The notes beneath the pieces are model-generated. The model was not told the origin of the DNA. It was given only the letters and a program-made list of their open reading frames with translations, and ran no database searches. A program made the position numbers and the translations under genes. A stretch of 64,000 bases of DNA from Mangrovihabitans endophyticus (GTDB taxonomy: Bacteria > Actinomycetota > Actinomycetes > Mycobacteriales > Micromonosporaceae), in NCBI RefSeq assembly GCF_014646155.1, contig NZ_BMMX01000001.1, forward strand, positions 31,100 to 95,099. Direction: 5' to 3'. The first letter of the stretch is position 1; the number at the start of each line of letters is the position of its first letter. Positions 37,349 through 46,490 of the stretch are shown in pieces.

Positions 37349-37416
37349 TGGATATCTCCCGCGACACGCCACGTCTGTGACACCGTCTCACGTGTGGTGG
37401 CGACCATGATGAGCCC

Positions 37417-38802
37417 ATGGTGGAGGACCGCGGGAACCGTCCGTCGCTGAGCCGGCAGCTCCTGCCCGGACTGCATGGGCTGCTGGCCCGGCCGCTGTCC
37501 TCGTACTACCTGCTGATCGCCGCCGCCGGGCTGCTGCTGCTCATCGGCCTCACCATGGTCTTCTCGGCGACGAGCGTGCAGGCGTACGCGAAGGACGGCA
37601 GCGCGTTCGCCGAGATCAGCCAGCAGGCGGCCTACGCGGCGCTCGGCGTGCTCGGCTTCTGGGTCTGCCAGCGCCTGCCCGCCGGCACCTTGCGCACCCT
37701 CGGCACGTACGTGCTCGGCGTGGCGGTGGTGCTGCTGTCGGTGCTGGACCTGCTGGTGGCGTTGAAATCGGTGGGTGCGCTGGACGATGCGCGGATCGGG
37801 CCGGTGCACGCCTATCAGCTCTGGCTCTACATCGGGCCGCTCGGCGTGCAGCCGTCCGAGCTGGCCAAGCTGGGCATGGTGCTGTGGGGCGCCGACATCA
37901 TCGCGCGCAAGGGCGCCGCCCTGGCGCACTGGCGGGAACTGGCCATGCCGTTGTTCCCGGTGATCGGACTGCTGTTCGTCCTGGTGGGCTACAACGACCT
38001 GGGCACCATGCTGGTACTCATCGCGCTGATCGTCGGGCTGCTCTGGACCGCCGGGATCCGGCTGCGGTTCTTCGCCCCGCTCGGCGTGCTCGGGCTGGCC
38101 GGCGTCGGCCTGCTGGTCGCGGCGGCCTCCCGCGGGGCCGGCTCGGGCACCGCCGGTGCGCCCAACTATCGGCTGGAGCGCCTCACCAGCTTCCTCACCC
38201 CGCTGGACAAGTGCGATCTGGACGGGCCGTGCTACCAGATCATCCAGGCTCGCTCGGCGATCTTCGAGGGCGGCTGGTTCGGCGTGGGCCTGGGCAAGGG
38301 CGCGTTGAAATGGGACTGGCTGCCGGAGGCCAAGAACGACTTCATCTTCGCCGTGGTCGCCGAGGAACTCGGGGTGGTCGGCTGCGCCGTGGTGCTGGCC
38401 CTGTTCTCGGTGCTGGCGTACACCGGGTTCCGGATCGCCCGGCGCAGCCAGGATCCGTTCCGTCGGCTGGCCGCCGCCGGGATCACCGTCTGGCTGGTCG
38501 CCCAAGCCGTGATCAACATGGGCGTGGTGGTGGGCCTGCTGCCGATCACCGGCGTGCCGCTGCCGTTCATCAGCACGGGTGGCAGCGCGCTGGTGGTGAC
38601 CCTCGCCGCGATCGGCATCCTGGCATCCTTCGCCCGTGCCGAACCGGATGCGGCCCGAGCCCTGCACGCCCGTCCGCCCGCCCGATGGGTACGGCTAGTC
38701 TGGGCCCCGCTGCCGCCGCTTCCCCCGTCGCGGCGGCCACCGAATGGCCGGGCGAAACCCGCCCGCACACCCGTCCCGGCGGGGGACGAGAGGAGACGGT
38801 GA
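37417..38802 (+). CDS. ftsW: Septal glycosyltransferase FtsW (SEDS family)
   Basis: A 461-residue SEDS protein with about ten transmembrane helices that polymerises glycan strands at the septum with FtsI. Family marks include GPLGVQPSELAKLGMVLW, GYNDLGTMLVL, EAKNDFIFAVVAEELG and LPFISTGGSALV. The cytosolic C-terminus is Pro/Arg-rich. The stop shares a base with the murG ATG (TGATG). The 68-bp gap upstream holds CGCCAC/GTGGCG inverted repeats but no clear promoter. Confidence 0.93.
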   Translation: MVEDRGNRPSLSRQLLPGLHGLLARPLSSYYLLIAAAGLLLLIGLTMVFSATSVQAYAKDGSAFAEISQQAAYAALGVLGFWVCQRLPAGTLRTLGTYVLGVAVVLLSVLDLLVALKSVGALDDARIGPVHAYQLWLYIGPLGVQPSELAKLGMVLWGADIIARKGAALAHWRELAMPLFPVIGLLFVLVGYNDLGTMLVLIALIVGLLWTAGIRLRFFAPLGVLGLAGVGLLVAAASRGAGSGTAGAPNYRLERLTSFLTPLDKCDLDGPCYQIIQARSAIFEGGWFGVGLGKGALKWDWLPEAKNDFIFAVVAEELGVVGCAVVLALFSVLAYTGFRIARRSQDPFRRLAAAGITVWLVAQAVINMGVVVGLLPITGVPLPFISTGGSALVVTLAAIGILASFARAEPDAARALHARPPARWVRLVWAPLPPLPPSRRPPNGRAKPARTPVPAGDERRR

Positions 38803-39911
38803 TGGCTCTGCTGCGGTCGGTCGTGCTCGCCGGAGGAGGCACCGGCGGACACATCTACCCGCTGCTCGCCTTCGCCGACGCGTTGCGCCGCACCTTCCCC
38901 GAGGTGCGCATCACCACGCTGGGCAGCCCGAAGGGCATGGAGAACGACCTGATCCCGCCGGCCGGATACGACCTGCGCGTGATACCGGCGTTCCAGTTGC
39001 CGCGCACCGTCAACCTGGACCTGATCCGCACGCCGGACCGGATGTACCGGTCCGCCCACGCGGCCGGCAAGGTGATCGACGAGGTGCAGGCGAACGTGGT
39101 GGTCGGCTTCGGCGGCTATGTGTCCGTCCCGGCCTATCTCGCCGCGTGGCGGCGCGAGATGCCGATCGTGATCCACGAGGTGAACGTGCCCCCCGGCGTG
39201 GCCAACCGGATGGGCATGAAGTTCACCAAGAACGTCGCGGTGGGCTTCCCGCACCAGCCGAAGCAGGCGGAGTCGCTGCGCGACGCGCGGGTGGTCGGCG
39301 TGCCGTTGCGCACCGCGATCGCCCGGATGGACCGCGCGGCGGTGCGCCCGCAGGCGCTGGCGCAGTTCGGCCTGCGTCCGGACCTGCCGGTGCTGTTCGT
39401 CTCCGGCGGGTCGTCCGGCGCGCGCACCATCAATCTGGCGGTGGCGTCCGCGGCCAAGAAGCTGGCGCACGCCGGCATCCAGGTGCTGCACGTGCGGGGC
39501 GGGCGCAACGAGGAGTTCGAGGTGCCCAGCGACCTGCCCGTGCCCTACGTGGTGGTGCCGTACCTGTCGGACATGCAGCTCGGCTACGCGGCGGCGGACT
39601 TGATGCTGTGCCGCGGCGGCGCGATCACGGTGGCCGAGACCACGGCGATCGGCATGCCCGCGATCTACGTGCCGTACCCGCACAGCAATCAGGAGCAGAA
39701 GCGCAACGCGCTGCCGGTGGTCGAGGCCGGCGGCGGACTCCTGGTGGACAACGCGGAGCTCACCAGCGAATGGATCGAGCGTACGGTGATCCCGCTGGCC
39801 CGCGACGGCCAGCGGCTGCGGCAGATGAGCGCCGCGGCTGCCGCGTACGGCCGGCCGGATGGCGACGAGGCGTTGCTGGACTTCGTGTGCGAGGCGGTGG
39901 CCCAGCGATGA
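38802..39911 (+). CDS. murG: MurG N-acetylglucosaminyltransferase
   Basis: A 369-residue GT-B glycosyltransferase converting lipid I to lipid II on the cytosolic membrane face. The N-terminal GGGTGGHIYPLLAFADALR and the C-terminal GGAITVAETTAIGMPAIYVPYPHSNQEQKRNA motifs are clear. The frame is open far upstream inside ftsW, but ATG 38802 has GAGGAGA in place and gives the normal N-terminus. Confidence 0.96.
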   Translation: MALLRSVVLAGGGTGGHIYPLLAFADALRRTFPEVRITTLGSPKGMENDLIPPAGYDLRVIPAFQLPRTVNLDLIRTPDRMYRSAHAAGKVIDEVQANVVVGFGGYVSVPAYLAAWRREMPIVIHEVNVPPGVANRMGMKFTKNVAVGFPHQPKQAESLRDARVVGVPLRTAIARMDRAAVRPQALAQFGLRPDLPVLFVSGGSSGARTINLAVASAAKKLAHAGIQVLHVRGGRNEEFEVPSDLPVPYVVVPYLSDMQLGYAAADLMLCRGGAITVAETTAIGMPAIYVPYPHSNQEQKRNALPVVEAGGGLLVDNAELTSEWIERTVIPLARDGQRLRQMSAAAAAYGRPDGDEALLDFVCEAVAQR

Positions 39912-39966
39912 GGTCTGCTGAGCGGGGCACCATCGGAGCTGACGAGCAGGACAGAGGAGCAGAACA

Positions 39967-41445
39967 GTGAACACGGCGGAGCTGACCCCGGCCGGCGAGT
40001 TGACCGCCGAGGACCTGGGCAGTGTGCACCTGATCGGGATCGGCGGGGTCGGCATGGGTGGGCTGGCCCGGTTGCTGCTCACCCGGGGCGTCCCGGTGTC
40101 CGGCAGCGAGCTGCGGGAATGGCCGGCGCTGGCGGCGTTGCGCGCGCTCGGCGGCACGGTGCACATGACGCACGTCGCGTCCAACCTCGACGGGGTGGAC
40201 ACGGTGGTCTACTCCACCGCCATCCCGCAGGACCACCTGGAACTGGTCGAGGCGCGCCGTCGCGGTCTGCGGGTCATGCACCGCGCCGAGGCGCTGGCCG
40301 CCGCGATGACGAACCGGCAGACCATCGCGGTGGCGGGCACCCACGGCAAGACCACCACGACGTCGATCATGACGGTGATCCTGCAGCACGCCGGGCAGGA
40401 CCCGTCGTTCGTGATCGGCGGCGAGATCTCCGAGGCGGGCTCGAACGGTCACCACGGCACCGGGCCCTACTTCGTGGCCGAGGCGGACGAGAGCGACAAG
40501 TCGTTTCTGATCTACCGCCCGCACGTCGCGATCGTGACCAACATCGAGGCGGACCACCTGAACAACTGGGGTGACCTGGATGGGCTGAAGGCGGGTTTCC
40601 TGGAGTTCGCCGAGCTCGCCCACGCGGACGGTTTCGTGGTCACCTGCGCCGACGACCCCGGGGTGCAGGATCTGATCGCGACGCTGCGCGCGGCCGGGCG
40701 CACCGTCTACACGTACGGCGAATCGCCGGCGGCGGACCTGCGGATCACCGGCGTTGCCTCCTCGGTGAGCGGGGTGCGTTACGACGCCGCCCTGCACGGC
40801 GAGGAGCTGGGCGAGATCAAGCTCGCGCTGCCCGGCACGCACATGGGTCTGAACAGCTCGGCCGCGGTGCTGACCGCGCTGAAGCTGGGCATCCCGCTGT
40901 CCACGATCGCCGAGGCACTGGCCTCGTTCCCGGGCGTCCGGCGCCGGTTCGAGCGCAAGGGCATCGCGGCCGGGGTCCGGGTCTACGACGAGTACGCGTA
41001 CCACCCGACCTCGGTGAAGGCGGCGCTGCGCACCCTGCGCGAGGTGGCCGGCGACGGTCGTCTGCTGGTGGTGTTCCAGCCGTACCGGCTGTATCGCACC
41101 CGTGACCTGCAGGCGGAGTTGGCCGAGGCGCTGGCGGTCGCGGACGAGGTCATCGTCATGGAGGTGTTCGCCCCGGGCGAGGTGCGCGGGCCGGGTGAGG
41201 GTGGGGTCGCGCTGACCGCGGTGATCGCGCTGCCGGATGACCAGAAGGTCTTCGTGCCGTCCTGGGCGGACGTGGCGGTCGAGGTGGTCCGGCGCAGCCG
41301 ACCCGGTGATGTCGTGGTCACCATGGGTGCGCCGCCGATCTCGCTGATGGGCGACGAGTTGCTGGCGGCGCTGGCCGCGGTCGGCGCGGACGAGGCATCC
41401 GGGGAAACCGTGACCGGGGAGGTCGCGGCGCACGAGAAGGAGTGA
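39967..41445 (+). CDS. murC: UDP-N-acetylmuramate-L-alanine ligase MurC
   Basis: A 492-residue Mur ligase adding L-Ala to UDP-MurNAc, the first step of stem-peptide assembly. The N-terminal Rossmann part has HLIGIGGVGMGGLARLLL; the P-loop is AGTHGKTTTTSIM; ADESDKSFL and DEYAYHPTSVKAALR follow. The GTG is preceded by GAGGAG at about 7 nt. A 55-bp gap separates it from murG. Confidence 0.96.
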   Translation: MNTAELTPAGELTAEDLGSVHLIGIGGVGMGGLARLLLTRGVPVSGSELREWPALAALRALGGTVHMTHVASNLDGVDTVVYSTAIPQDHLELVEARRRGLRVMHRAEALAAAMTNRQTIAVAGTHGKTTTTSIMTVILQHAGQDPSFVIGGEISEAGSNGHHGTGPYFVAEADESDKSFLIYRPHVAIVTNIEADHLNNWGDLDGLKAGFLEFAELAHADGFVVTCADDPGVQDLIATLRAAGRTVYTYGESPAADLRITGVASSVSGVRYDAALHGEELGEIKLALPGTHMGLNSSAAVLTALKLGIPLSTIAEALASFPGVRRRFERKGIAAGVRVYDEYAYHPTSVKAALRTLREVAGDGRLLVVFQPYRLYRTRDLQAELAEALAVADEVIVMEVFAPGEVRGPGEGGVALTAVIALPDDQKVFVPSWADVAVEVVRRSRPGDVVVTMGAPPISLMGDELLAALAAVGADEASGETVTGEVAAHEKE

Positions 41446-41452
41446 CGGCGGG

Positions 41453-42220
41453 ATGTCCAGCGGGGGCGGACGGAACTGGCGGTTGGTGCGCGCGGATACC
41501 GACGCGGTGCCGTCGTCGGTGCGGCGGTTCATGGCCCGTGCCCGCCACCGGCGGCTGCGGGCGGCGCTGCCCTGGGGGGTGGGCGCCGGGGTGCTGCTCG
41601 TGCTGGGCGGCCTGACCTGGATGGTGTACGGCACGTCGCTGCTCGGGGTGCGCACGGTCCAGGTGGCCGGGACGCGCACCATCACGCCGCAGATGGTCGA
41701 GCGGTCGGCCGAGGTGGCCATGCGGGAGCCGCTGGCCCGGGTCGATCTGGATGCGGTACGGGACCGGGTGCAGCGCCTGCCCGCCGTGGACCATGCGGTG
41801 GTGTCGCGGTCGTGGCCGGCCACCCTCCGGATCGAGATCGTGGAGCGGGAACCGGTGATGGCGGTGGTGACCGGCCGGTTGTGGACGCTCGTGGATGACG
41901 ACGGCGTCGCGTACCGGCAGACGCCGGACCGGCCGGTGGGGGTGCCGGTGGCCCGGCTGAGCAGACCCGGCCCGCACGACGTGAACACCCGCGCGGCGCT
42001 GACGGTGCTCGCCGCGCTCACCGGCGAGCTGCGCGACCAGCTCGCGTCGATCACCGTCACGGCGCCCGCGCGGATCCGGCTCCAGTTGCGCGACGAGCGC
42101 ATCGTGATCTGGGGCGACGACACCCAGAGCGGGACGAAAGCCGAGGTCGCGACCGCTTTGCTGCGCCGTGAGGGAGCGACGATCGACGTCAGCGCACCGT
42201 CCGTGGTCACCATCCGCTAA
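41453..42220 (+). CDS. ftsQ: Cell division protein FtsQ
   Basis: A 255-residue bitopic protein: a basic cytosolic tail (about 36 residues), one transmembrane segment (LPWGVGAGVLLVLGGLTWMVY), then an extracytoplasmic POTRA domain starting VRTVQVAGTRTITPQMVE and the FtsQ beta domain. FtsQ links the FtsL-type proteins to the early divisome. It begins 7 nt after murC and precedes ftsZ, the standard order. Confidence 0.92.
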   Translation: MSSGGGRNWRLVRADTDAVPSSVRRFMARARHRRLRAALPWGVGAGVLLVLGGLTWMVYGTSLLGVRTVQVAGTRTITPQMVERSAEVAMREPLARVDLDAVRDRVQRLPAVDHAVVSRSWPATLRIEIVEREPVMAVVTGRLWTLVDDDGVAYRQTPDRPVGVPVARLSRPGPHDVNTRAALTVLAALTGELRDQLASITVTAPARIRLQLRDERIVIWGDDTQSGTKAEVATALLRREGATIDVSAPSVVTIR

Positions 42221-42281
42221 ACGGACATCGGCACCAAACGTCGCATTACGTTCGAGGTTACGGCTGAGTCGGATAGTCACC

Positions 42282-42342
42282 ACGTAAGCGGACGCCGACA
42301 CGCCGCGTAGGTCCTTGGATGTGGCCTGGTGGCCGCTTACGT
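42282..42342 (+). promoter_or_regulatory. Spaced inverted repeat upstream of ftsZ
   Basis: ACGTAAGCGG at 42282-42291 and CCGCTTACGT at 42333-42342 form a perfect 10-bp inverted repeat with 41 bp between. It lies just upstream of the ftsZ -35 box. It could be a looped or two-site operator, or a stem in an RNA arriving from ftsQ. A GACAC pentamer, the core of WhiA sites, lies at 42297 but is too short to count as evidence. Confidence 0.45.
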
Positions 42343-42361
42343 TGCCCCAGAGGCCAGATGG

Positions 42362-42410
42362 TTGACATAAACCTAAGCCTCTAGTAGAGGGTGAGGGTTT
42401 CCTCGCCCTC
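42362..42410 (+). promoter_or_regulatory. ftsZ promoter and start-site hairpin
   Basis: A consensus -35 TTGACA (42362-42367) and, after 17 bp, TAGAGG (42385-42390) form the best sigma70-type promoter in the window. GAGGGTGAGG at 42387-42396 and CCTCGCCCTC at 42401-42410 form a 10-bp stem with a GTTT loop overlapping the expected transcription start. The leader to the TTG start would be about 105 nt. Confidence 0.7.
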
Positions 42411-42503
42411 CCTTGTACGGCAGCGGCTGTCGAAGTGCGGTTCCCGATCGGATCCGCAGGGGCCTTCGGCGGTCGCCAACCCCGGAAGGGAAGGCTGAGC
42501 CCG

Positions 42504-43646
42504 TTGACACCTCCGCACAATTATCTTGCGGTCATCAAGGTCGTCGGCATCGGTGGTGGCGGTGTGAACGCCGTGAACCGCATGATCGAGGTTGGGCTCA
42601 AGGGAGTCGAATTCATCGCGATCAACACGGATGCCCAGGCGCTGCTGATGAGCGACGCCGACGTGAAGCTTGACGTCGGCCGGGAACTGACCCGTGGGCT
42701 GGGCGCCGGCGCGCAGCCGGAAGTCGGCAAGAACGCCGCCGAGGACCATCGCGACGAGATCGAAGAGGTGCTCAAGGGCGCCGACATGGTGTTCGTGACG
42801 TGCGGTGAGGGCGGTGGCACCGGCACCGGCGGTGCCCCGGTGGTCGCCAACATCGCCCGCAAGCTGGGTGCACTCACCATCGGCGTGGTCACCCGGCCGT
42901 TCTCGTTCGAGGGCAAGCGGCGGCAGGTGCAGGCCGAGACGGGGATCGACGAGCTGCGTAACCAGTGCGACACGCTGATCGTCATTCCCAACGACCGGTT
43001 GCTGGCGCTGGGGGACCGCGGCATCAGCATGATGGACGCCTTCCGCCAGGCCGACCAGGTGCTGCTCTCCGGTGTGCAGGGCATCACCGACCTGATCACC
43101 ACGCCGGGTCTGATCAACCTGGACTTCGCCGACGTGAAGAGCGTGATGAGCGGCGCGGGCAGCGCGCTCATGGGCATCGGCAGCGCGCGCGGCGACAACC
43201 GCGCGGTGGAAGCCGCGGAGCGGGCGATCTCCAGTCCGCTGCTGGAGCAGAGCATGGACGGTGCGCGGGGTGTGCTGCTGTCCATCGCCGGCGGTTCCGA
43301 CCTGGGCCTGTTCGAGATCAACGACGCCGCGCAGCTCGTCACGGATGCGGCGCACCCGGACGCGAACATCATCTTCGGCGCGGTCATCGACGACGCCCTC
43401 GGCGACGAGGTGCGGGTCACCGTGATCGCGGCGGGATTCGACGGCGGTGCTCCGTCGTACAAGCCCGTGGAGCAGGGACGCAAGGTCGTGCAGCAGGCGT
43501 CGGCGCCACCGGCGACCGCGCCGGCGAGCCCGGCGGCGCCGCCGGTCAGCCCGGCGCCCACGTCCGCCGCGCCGGCCACGCCGCCGCCGCGCCGGGTGCT
43601 GTTCGACGACGTGGACGTGCCGGACTTCCTGAAGAACGGCTCCTGA
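42504..43646 (+). CDS. ftsZ: Cell division GTPase FtsZ
   Basis: A 380-residue tubulin homologue that forms the Z ring. The tubulin signature GGGTGTG spans residues 103-109; [11 protein letters not shown] carries the catalytic T7 loop. A Pro/Ala-rich linker of about 55 residues leads to the C-terminal peptide [13 protein letters not shown], which binds SepF. The start is a TTG ([15 protein letters not shown]) matching the usual actinobacterial N-terminus, with GGAAGGGAAGG at 42484-42494; an ORF open to 42435 adds a tail without similarity. Confidence 0.95.
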   Translation: MTPPHNYLAVIKVVGIGGGGVNAVNRMIEVGLKGVEFIAINTDAQALLMSDADVKLDVGRELTRGLGAGAQPEVGKNAAEDHRDEIEEVLKGADMVFVTCGEGGGTGTGGAPVVANIARKLGALTIGVVTRPFSFEGKRRQVQAETGIDELRNQCDTLIVIPNDRLLALGDRGISMMDAFRQADQVLLSGVQGITDLITTPGLINLDFADVKSVMSGAGSALMGIGSARGDNRAVEAAERAISSPLLEQSMDGARGVLLSIAGGSDLGLFEINDAAQLVTDAAHPDANIIFGAVIDDALGDEVRVTVIAAGFDGGAPSYKPVEQGRKVVQQASAPPATAPASPAAPPVSPAPTSAAPATPPPRRVLFDDVDVPDFLKNGS

Positions 43647-43674
43647 ACCGCACCGGCGGGATTCGGCACGGCCG

Positions 43675-44391
43675 GTGACTGACGAACGGCGCGCGCAGCT
43701 CGCCGCCGCACTCGACGCGGTGCGGCGGCGGATCGCTCGTGCCTGCGCGGACGCCGGCCGTCGGCCGGACGACGTCACGCTGGTGGCGGTGACCAAGAAC
43801 TATCCCGCCGCGGACGTCCAGGCGCTCGCCGAACTCGGCGTCACCGACGTCGGGGAGAACAAGGATCAGGAGGCCGCCGCCAAGTGGTCGGCGGTCACCG
43901 CGCCGCTGCGCTGGCACTATGTCGGCCGGTTGCAACGCAACAAGGCCGGCTCGGTGGTGCGGTACGCCGATGTGGTGCAGTCCGTGGACTCGGTCCGGTT
44001 GGCGGGTGCGCTGGACCGTGCGGCCGGACGACACCGGACCACACCGCTCGACGTGCTGGTGCAGGTAAGCCTGGACGGCGACGCGCAGCGGGGCGGCGCG
44101 GTGATCGACGGCGCGGACCCGGAGCGTGATCTCTGGCGGGTGGCGGAGGCGGTCGCCGCATCGGAGACCTTGCGTCTGCGCGGTGTCATGGCGGTAGCGC
44201 CGATGAATGCGGATCCGGATCGCGCATTTGCGATTCTGCATGATGTGGCTTCGCGACTGAACGGGCATCATCCGGGCGCCGACGCGATCTCCGCGGGCAT
44301 GAGTGGGGACTTGGAACAGGCCGTTGCGCACGGAGCGACACACGTGCGGATCGGCACTTCTTTGCTCGGGATGCGAAAGACGCTGCGGTAG
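43675..44391 (+). CDS. yggS: YggS/YlmE-family PLP homeostasis protein
   Basis: A 238-residue alanine-racemase-fold protein that binds pyridoxal phosphate through Lys41 (VAVTKNYPA) and helps balance cellular PLP; it is not itself a racemase. Other marks are GENKDQEA, WHYVGRLQRNK and GMSGDLEQAVAHGATHVRIGTSLLG. It starts 28 bp after ftsZ. The pgeF/ylmD gene (peptidoglycan editing factor) usually found between them is missing. Confidence 0.92.
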   Translation: MTDERRAQLAAALDAVRRRIARACADAGRRPDDVTLVAVTKNYPAADVQALAELGVTDVGENKDQEAAAKWSAVTAPLRWHYVGRLQRNKAGSVVRYADVVQSVDSVRLAGALDRAAGRHRTTPLDVLVQVSLDGDAQRGGAVIDGADPERDLWRVAEAVAASETLRLRGVMAVAPMNADPDRAFAILHDVASRLNGHHPGADAISAGMSGDLEQAVAHGATHVRIGTSLLGMRKTLR

Positions 44392-44565
44392 CCTTGCGGC
44401 GGGCAGCAAACTACATAGGTGTTGTTCACGCGCGTCGTGCCTTTCCCGGCCAGCGCGCCCGACGGCACGGCGTCGCTGCGGTTCCGGGCCTCCCGGGATC
44501 GGGCCAAGGGGGGACGCGGCACGCCGAGGGGGCGCGGGCCGCACAGCGGAGGAGATGGTGACTGC

Positions 44566-45249
44566 ATGAGCGCTCTTCGCAAGGCGGGGGTCTGGCTGGG
44601 CCTCGTCGAGGAGGACGACGACCGCGGCTACGACGACCGGGGATACCGCGACAACGGCTACCGTGACCGTGACCGTGACCGGGATGCTGGATATCGCTAC
44701 GCCGACGACTTCGCAGACGAGGACGACGACGTCGAGGAGGCGCCGTCGCTGCCGCGCGCCCGCACCTCCGACCGGGGCAGCGGCCGGCTGGAGCGGGCGG
44801 CGGCCGCGCTGGAACGCGAGGAGGAGCGCGAGCGCGCGGAGCGTGCCGGCAGCGTGCGGTCGATCACCCGGACGACTCCCGGCGACTCGTCGAGCGCCCA
44901 TGGCTACCAGACGCGTGACAACCTGGCACTGGCTCCGCAGGTCCAGCCGCATCCGCGGCTGCCGGAGGAGGAACAGCGCTATCAGATCACCACGCTGCAC
45001 CCCACCACGTACCGGGAGGCGCGAACCATCGGCGAGCACTTCCGCGACGGTGTGCCGGTGATCATCAACCTCACCGAGATGGATGAGGGTGACGCGCGTC
45101 GCCTGGTCGACTTCGCGGCCGGTCTGGCGTTCGGTCTACGCGGTACGATCGAGCGCGTGACCAACCGGGTGTTCCTGCTCTCGCCGGCAAATGTCCAGGT
45201 CACCGCGGAGGACAAGGCCAAGATCGCTGAGGGCGGTTTCTTCAAGTAA
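44566..45249 (+). CDS. sepF: Divisome membrane anchor SepF
   Basis: A 227-residue protein. The N-terminal amphipathic helix [19 protein letters not shown] is the membrane anchor; a disordered Asp/Arg/Tyr-rich linker follows with [18 protein letters not shown] repeats; the C-terminal SepF domain (about residues 140-225) has the ALR-like [26 protein letters not shown] and [11 protein letters not shown]. It tethers FtsZ to the membrane, essential where FtsA is absent, as in actinobacteria. ATG 44566 is fixed by the conserved N-terminus; GGAGG lies about 11 nt upstream. Confidence 0.93.
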   Translation: MSALRKAGVWLGLVEEDDDRGYDDRGYRDNGYRDRDRDRDAGYRYADDFADEDDDVEEAPSLPRARTSDRGSGRLERAAAALEREEERERAERAGSVRSITRTTPGDSSSAHGYQTRDNLALAPQVQPHPRLPEEEQRYQITTLHPTTYREARTIGEHFRDGVPVIINLTEMDEGDARRLVDFAAGLAFGLRGTIERVTNRVFLLSPANVQVTAEDKAKIAEGGFFK

Positions 45250-45279
45250 GAGTTGACCCGAACGAGGGATCCGCCGAAC

Positions 45280-45588
45280 GTGCTGTCGATCGTCTTCCAA
45301 ATCCTCTACTTGCTGGTCTACGTCTTCTTCCTGACGTTGCTCGCCCGGTTCGTGCTGGGCGCGGTGTTGCAGTACGGCCGCCGGTGGCAACCGGGACGGG
45401 GTGCGTCCGCTGCGCTGGAATCGGTGTGGAGCGTCACTGATCCACCCCTGAAGGCGTTGAGGCGTGTGATCCCGCCACTGCGAATTGGTAACGTGAGCTT
45501 GGACCTGGCATCCCTGGTTCTGCTGGTTATTCTGTTCGTGCTTTTGAACTTCGTGTTAGCGCGTCTGATCATCGCCTTCAGCGTCTGA
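45280..45588 (+). CDS. YggT-family membrane protein
   Basis: A 102-residue protein with two hydrophobic segments (VFQILYLLVYVFFLTLLARF and SLVLLVILFVLLNFVLARLI) around a loop with DPPLKALRRVIPP, the YggT signature. Members lie in the ftsZ-divIVA interval of Gram-positives (YlmG); role in division or membrane organisation is not established. GTG 45280 is preferred, with GAGGGAT upstream; a TTG at 45253 is possible. Confidence 0.88.
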   Translation: MLSIVFQILYLLVYVFFLTLLARFVLGAVLQYGRRWQPGRGASAALESVWSVTDPPLKALRRVIPPLRIGNVSLDLASLVLLVILFVLLNFVLARLIIAFSV

Positions 45589-45630
45589 CGGACTCGCCCC
45601 ACGCGGCCGCAACTGACCCGAGGAGTTTCG

Positions 45631-46455
45631 ATGCCGCTGACCCCGGCCGACGTGCACAACGTCGCCTTCAAGAAGCCCCCGATCGGCAAGCGGGGGTATG
45701 ACGAGGAGGAGGTCGACGCCTTCCTGGATGAGGTCGAGCGCGAGCTCGCCCGTCTGATCGAGGAGAACAACGAGCTGCGTGCCCAGGTGGAGCGCGGCGG
45801 CCGGGGTGGCGCACCAGCCGGTCCGGGTGCCGACCCGCGTCTGGCGGCGGAGCTCAACGACATCAAGGCCCAGCTTGACCGGGTCCAGCGTGACAAGGCG
45901 GCGGCCGAGCAGGCCGCGCGGTCGATGCAGGCCGAGCTTGAGCAGGTGCGTGCGCAGGGGCCGGGCGTCGGCGCCGGTGCCGCGGCGGCCGGTGGCGGCG
46001 ACGGTGAGCAGCAGGCGCTGCGTGTGCTGATGATGGCCCAGCGCACCGCGGACGACCACGTCGCCGACGCGCGTCGCGAGGCCGACAAGCTGCTGTCCGA
46101 CGCGCGCTCCAAGGCCGAGGAGGTCACCCGCGAGGCGCGGGCCAAGGCGGATGCTCTGGAGCGCGACGCGCGTCAGCGGCACCAGGAGGCCATGGGCGGC
46201 CTGGACGCCAAGCGGTCGGCGCTGCAGAAGCACATCGAGGAGCTCAAGCAGTTCGAGCGCGAGTACCGCACGCGCCTGAAGGCCTACCTGGAGAGCCAGC
46301 TACGCGACCTGGACGGCCGTGGGCAGGGCCTGGAGGCCGAGATGACGCGGGCCGACTCCGGCCGCGCCGTCGGCGGCTCCGGCGGTCTGGCCGCCGCGGG
46401 CCTCGCCGGCTCGTACGGCGGTGGCCGCGCCAACTCCATCGAGTCCGGTCGCTGA
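45631..46455 (+). CDS. divIVA: Polar growth protein DivIVA (Wag31)
   Basis: A 274-residue coiled-coil protein. The N-terminal lipid-binding domain ([36 protein letters not shown]) is followed by a Gly/Ala linker and a long coiled coil (about residues 70-230), then a Gly/Ala-rich tail. DivIVA marks negatively curved membrane and directs polar wall synthesis in actinobacteria. GAGGAG precedes the ATG by 6 nt. Last gene of the dcw cluster. Confidence 0.95.
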   Translation: MPLTPADVHNVAFKKPPIGKRGYDEEEVDAFLDEVERELARLIEENNELRAQVERGGRGGAPAGPGADPRLAAELNDIKAQLDRVQRDKAAAEQAARSMQAELEQVRAQGPGVGAGAAAAGGGDGEQQALRVLMMAQRTADDHVADARREADKLLSDARSKAEEVTREARAKADALERDARQRHQEAMGGLDAKRSALQKHIEELKQFEREYRTRLKAYLESQLRDLDGRGQGLEAEMTRADSGRAVGGSGGLAAAGLAGSYGGGRANSIESGR

Positions 46456-46490
46456 TCCGGCGCCCGGCTGCACCTCGGCGAGGATGAGCC

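Noticed and set aside
37349..37416. A murD remnant between mraY and ftsW
   Set aside because: The 68 bp contain no recognisable Mur-ligase codons in any frame, so it is recorded as absence rather than pseudogene.
42297..42301. WhiA site (GACAC) upstream of ftsZ
   Set aside because: A five-base match occurs by chance every few hundred bases; there is no further support.
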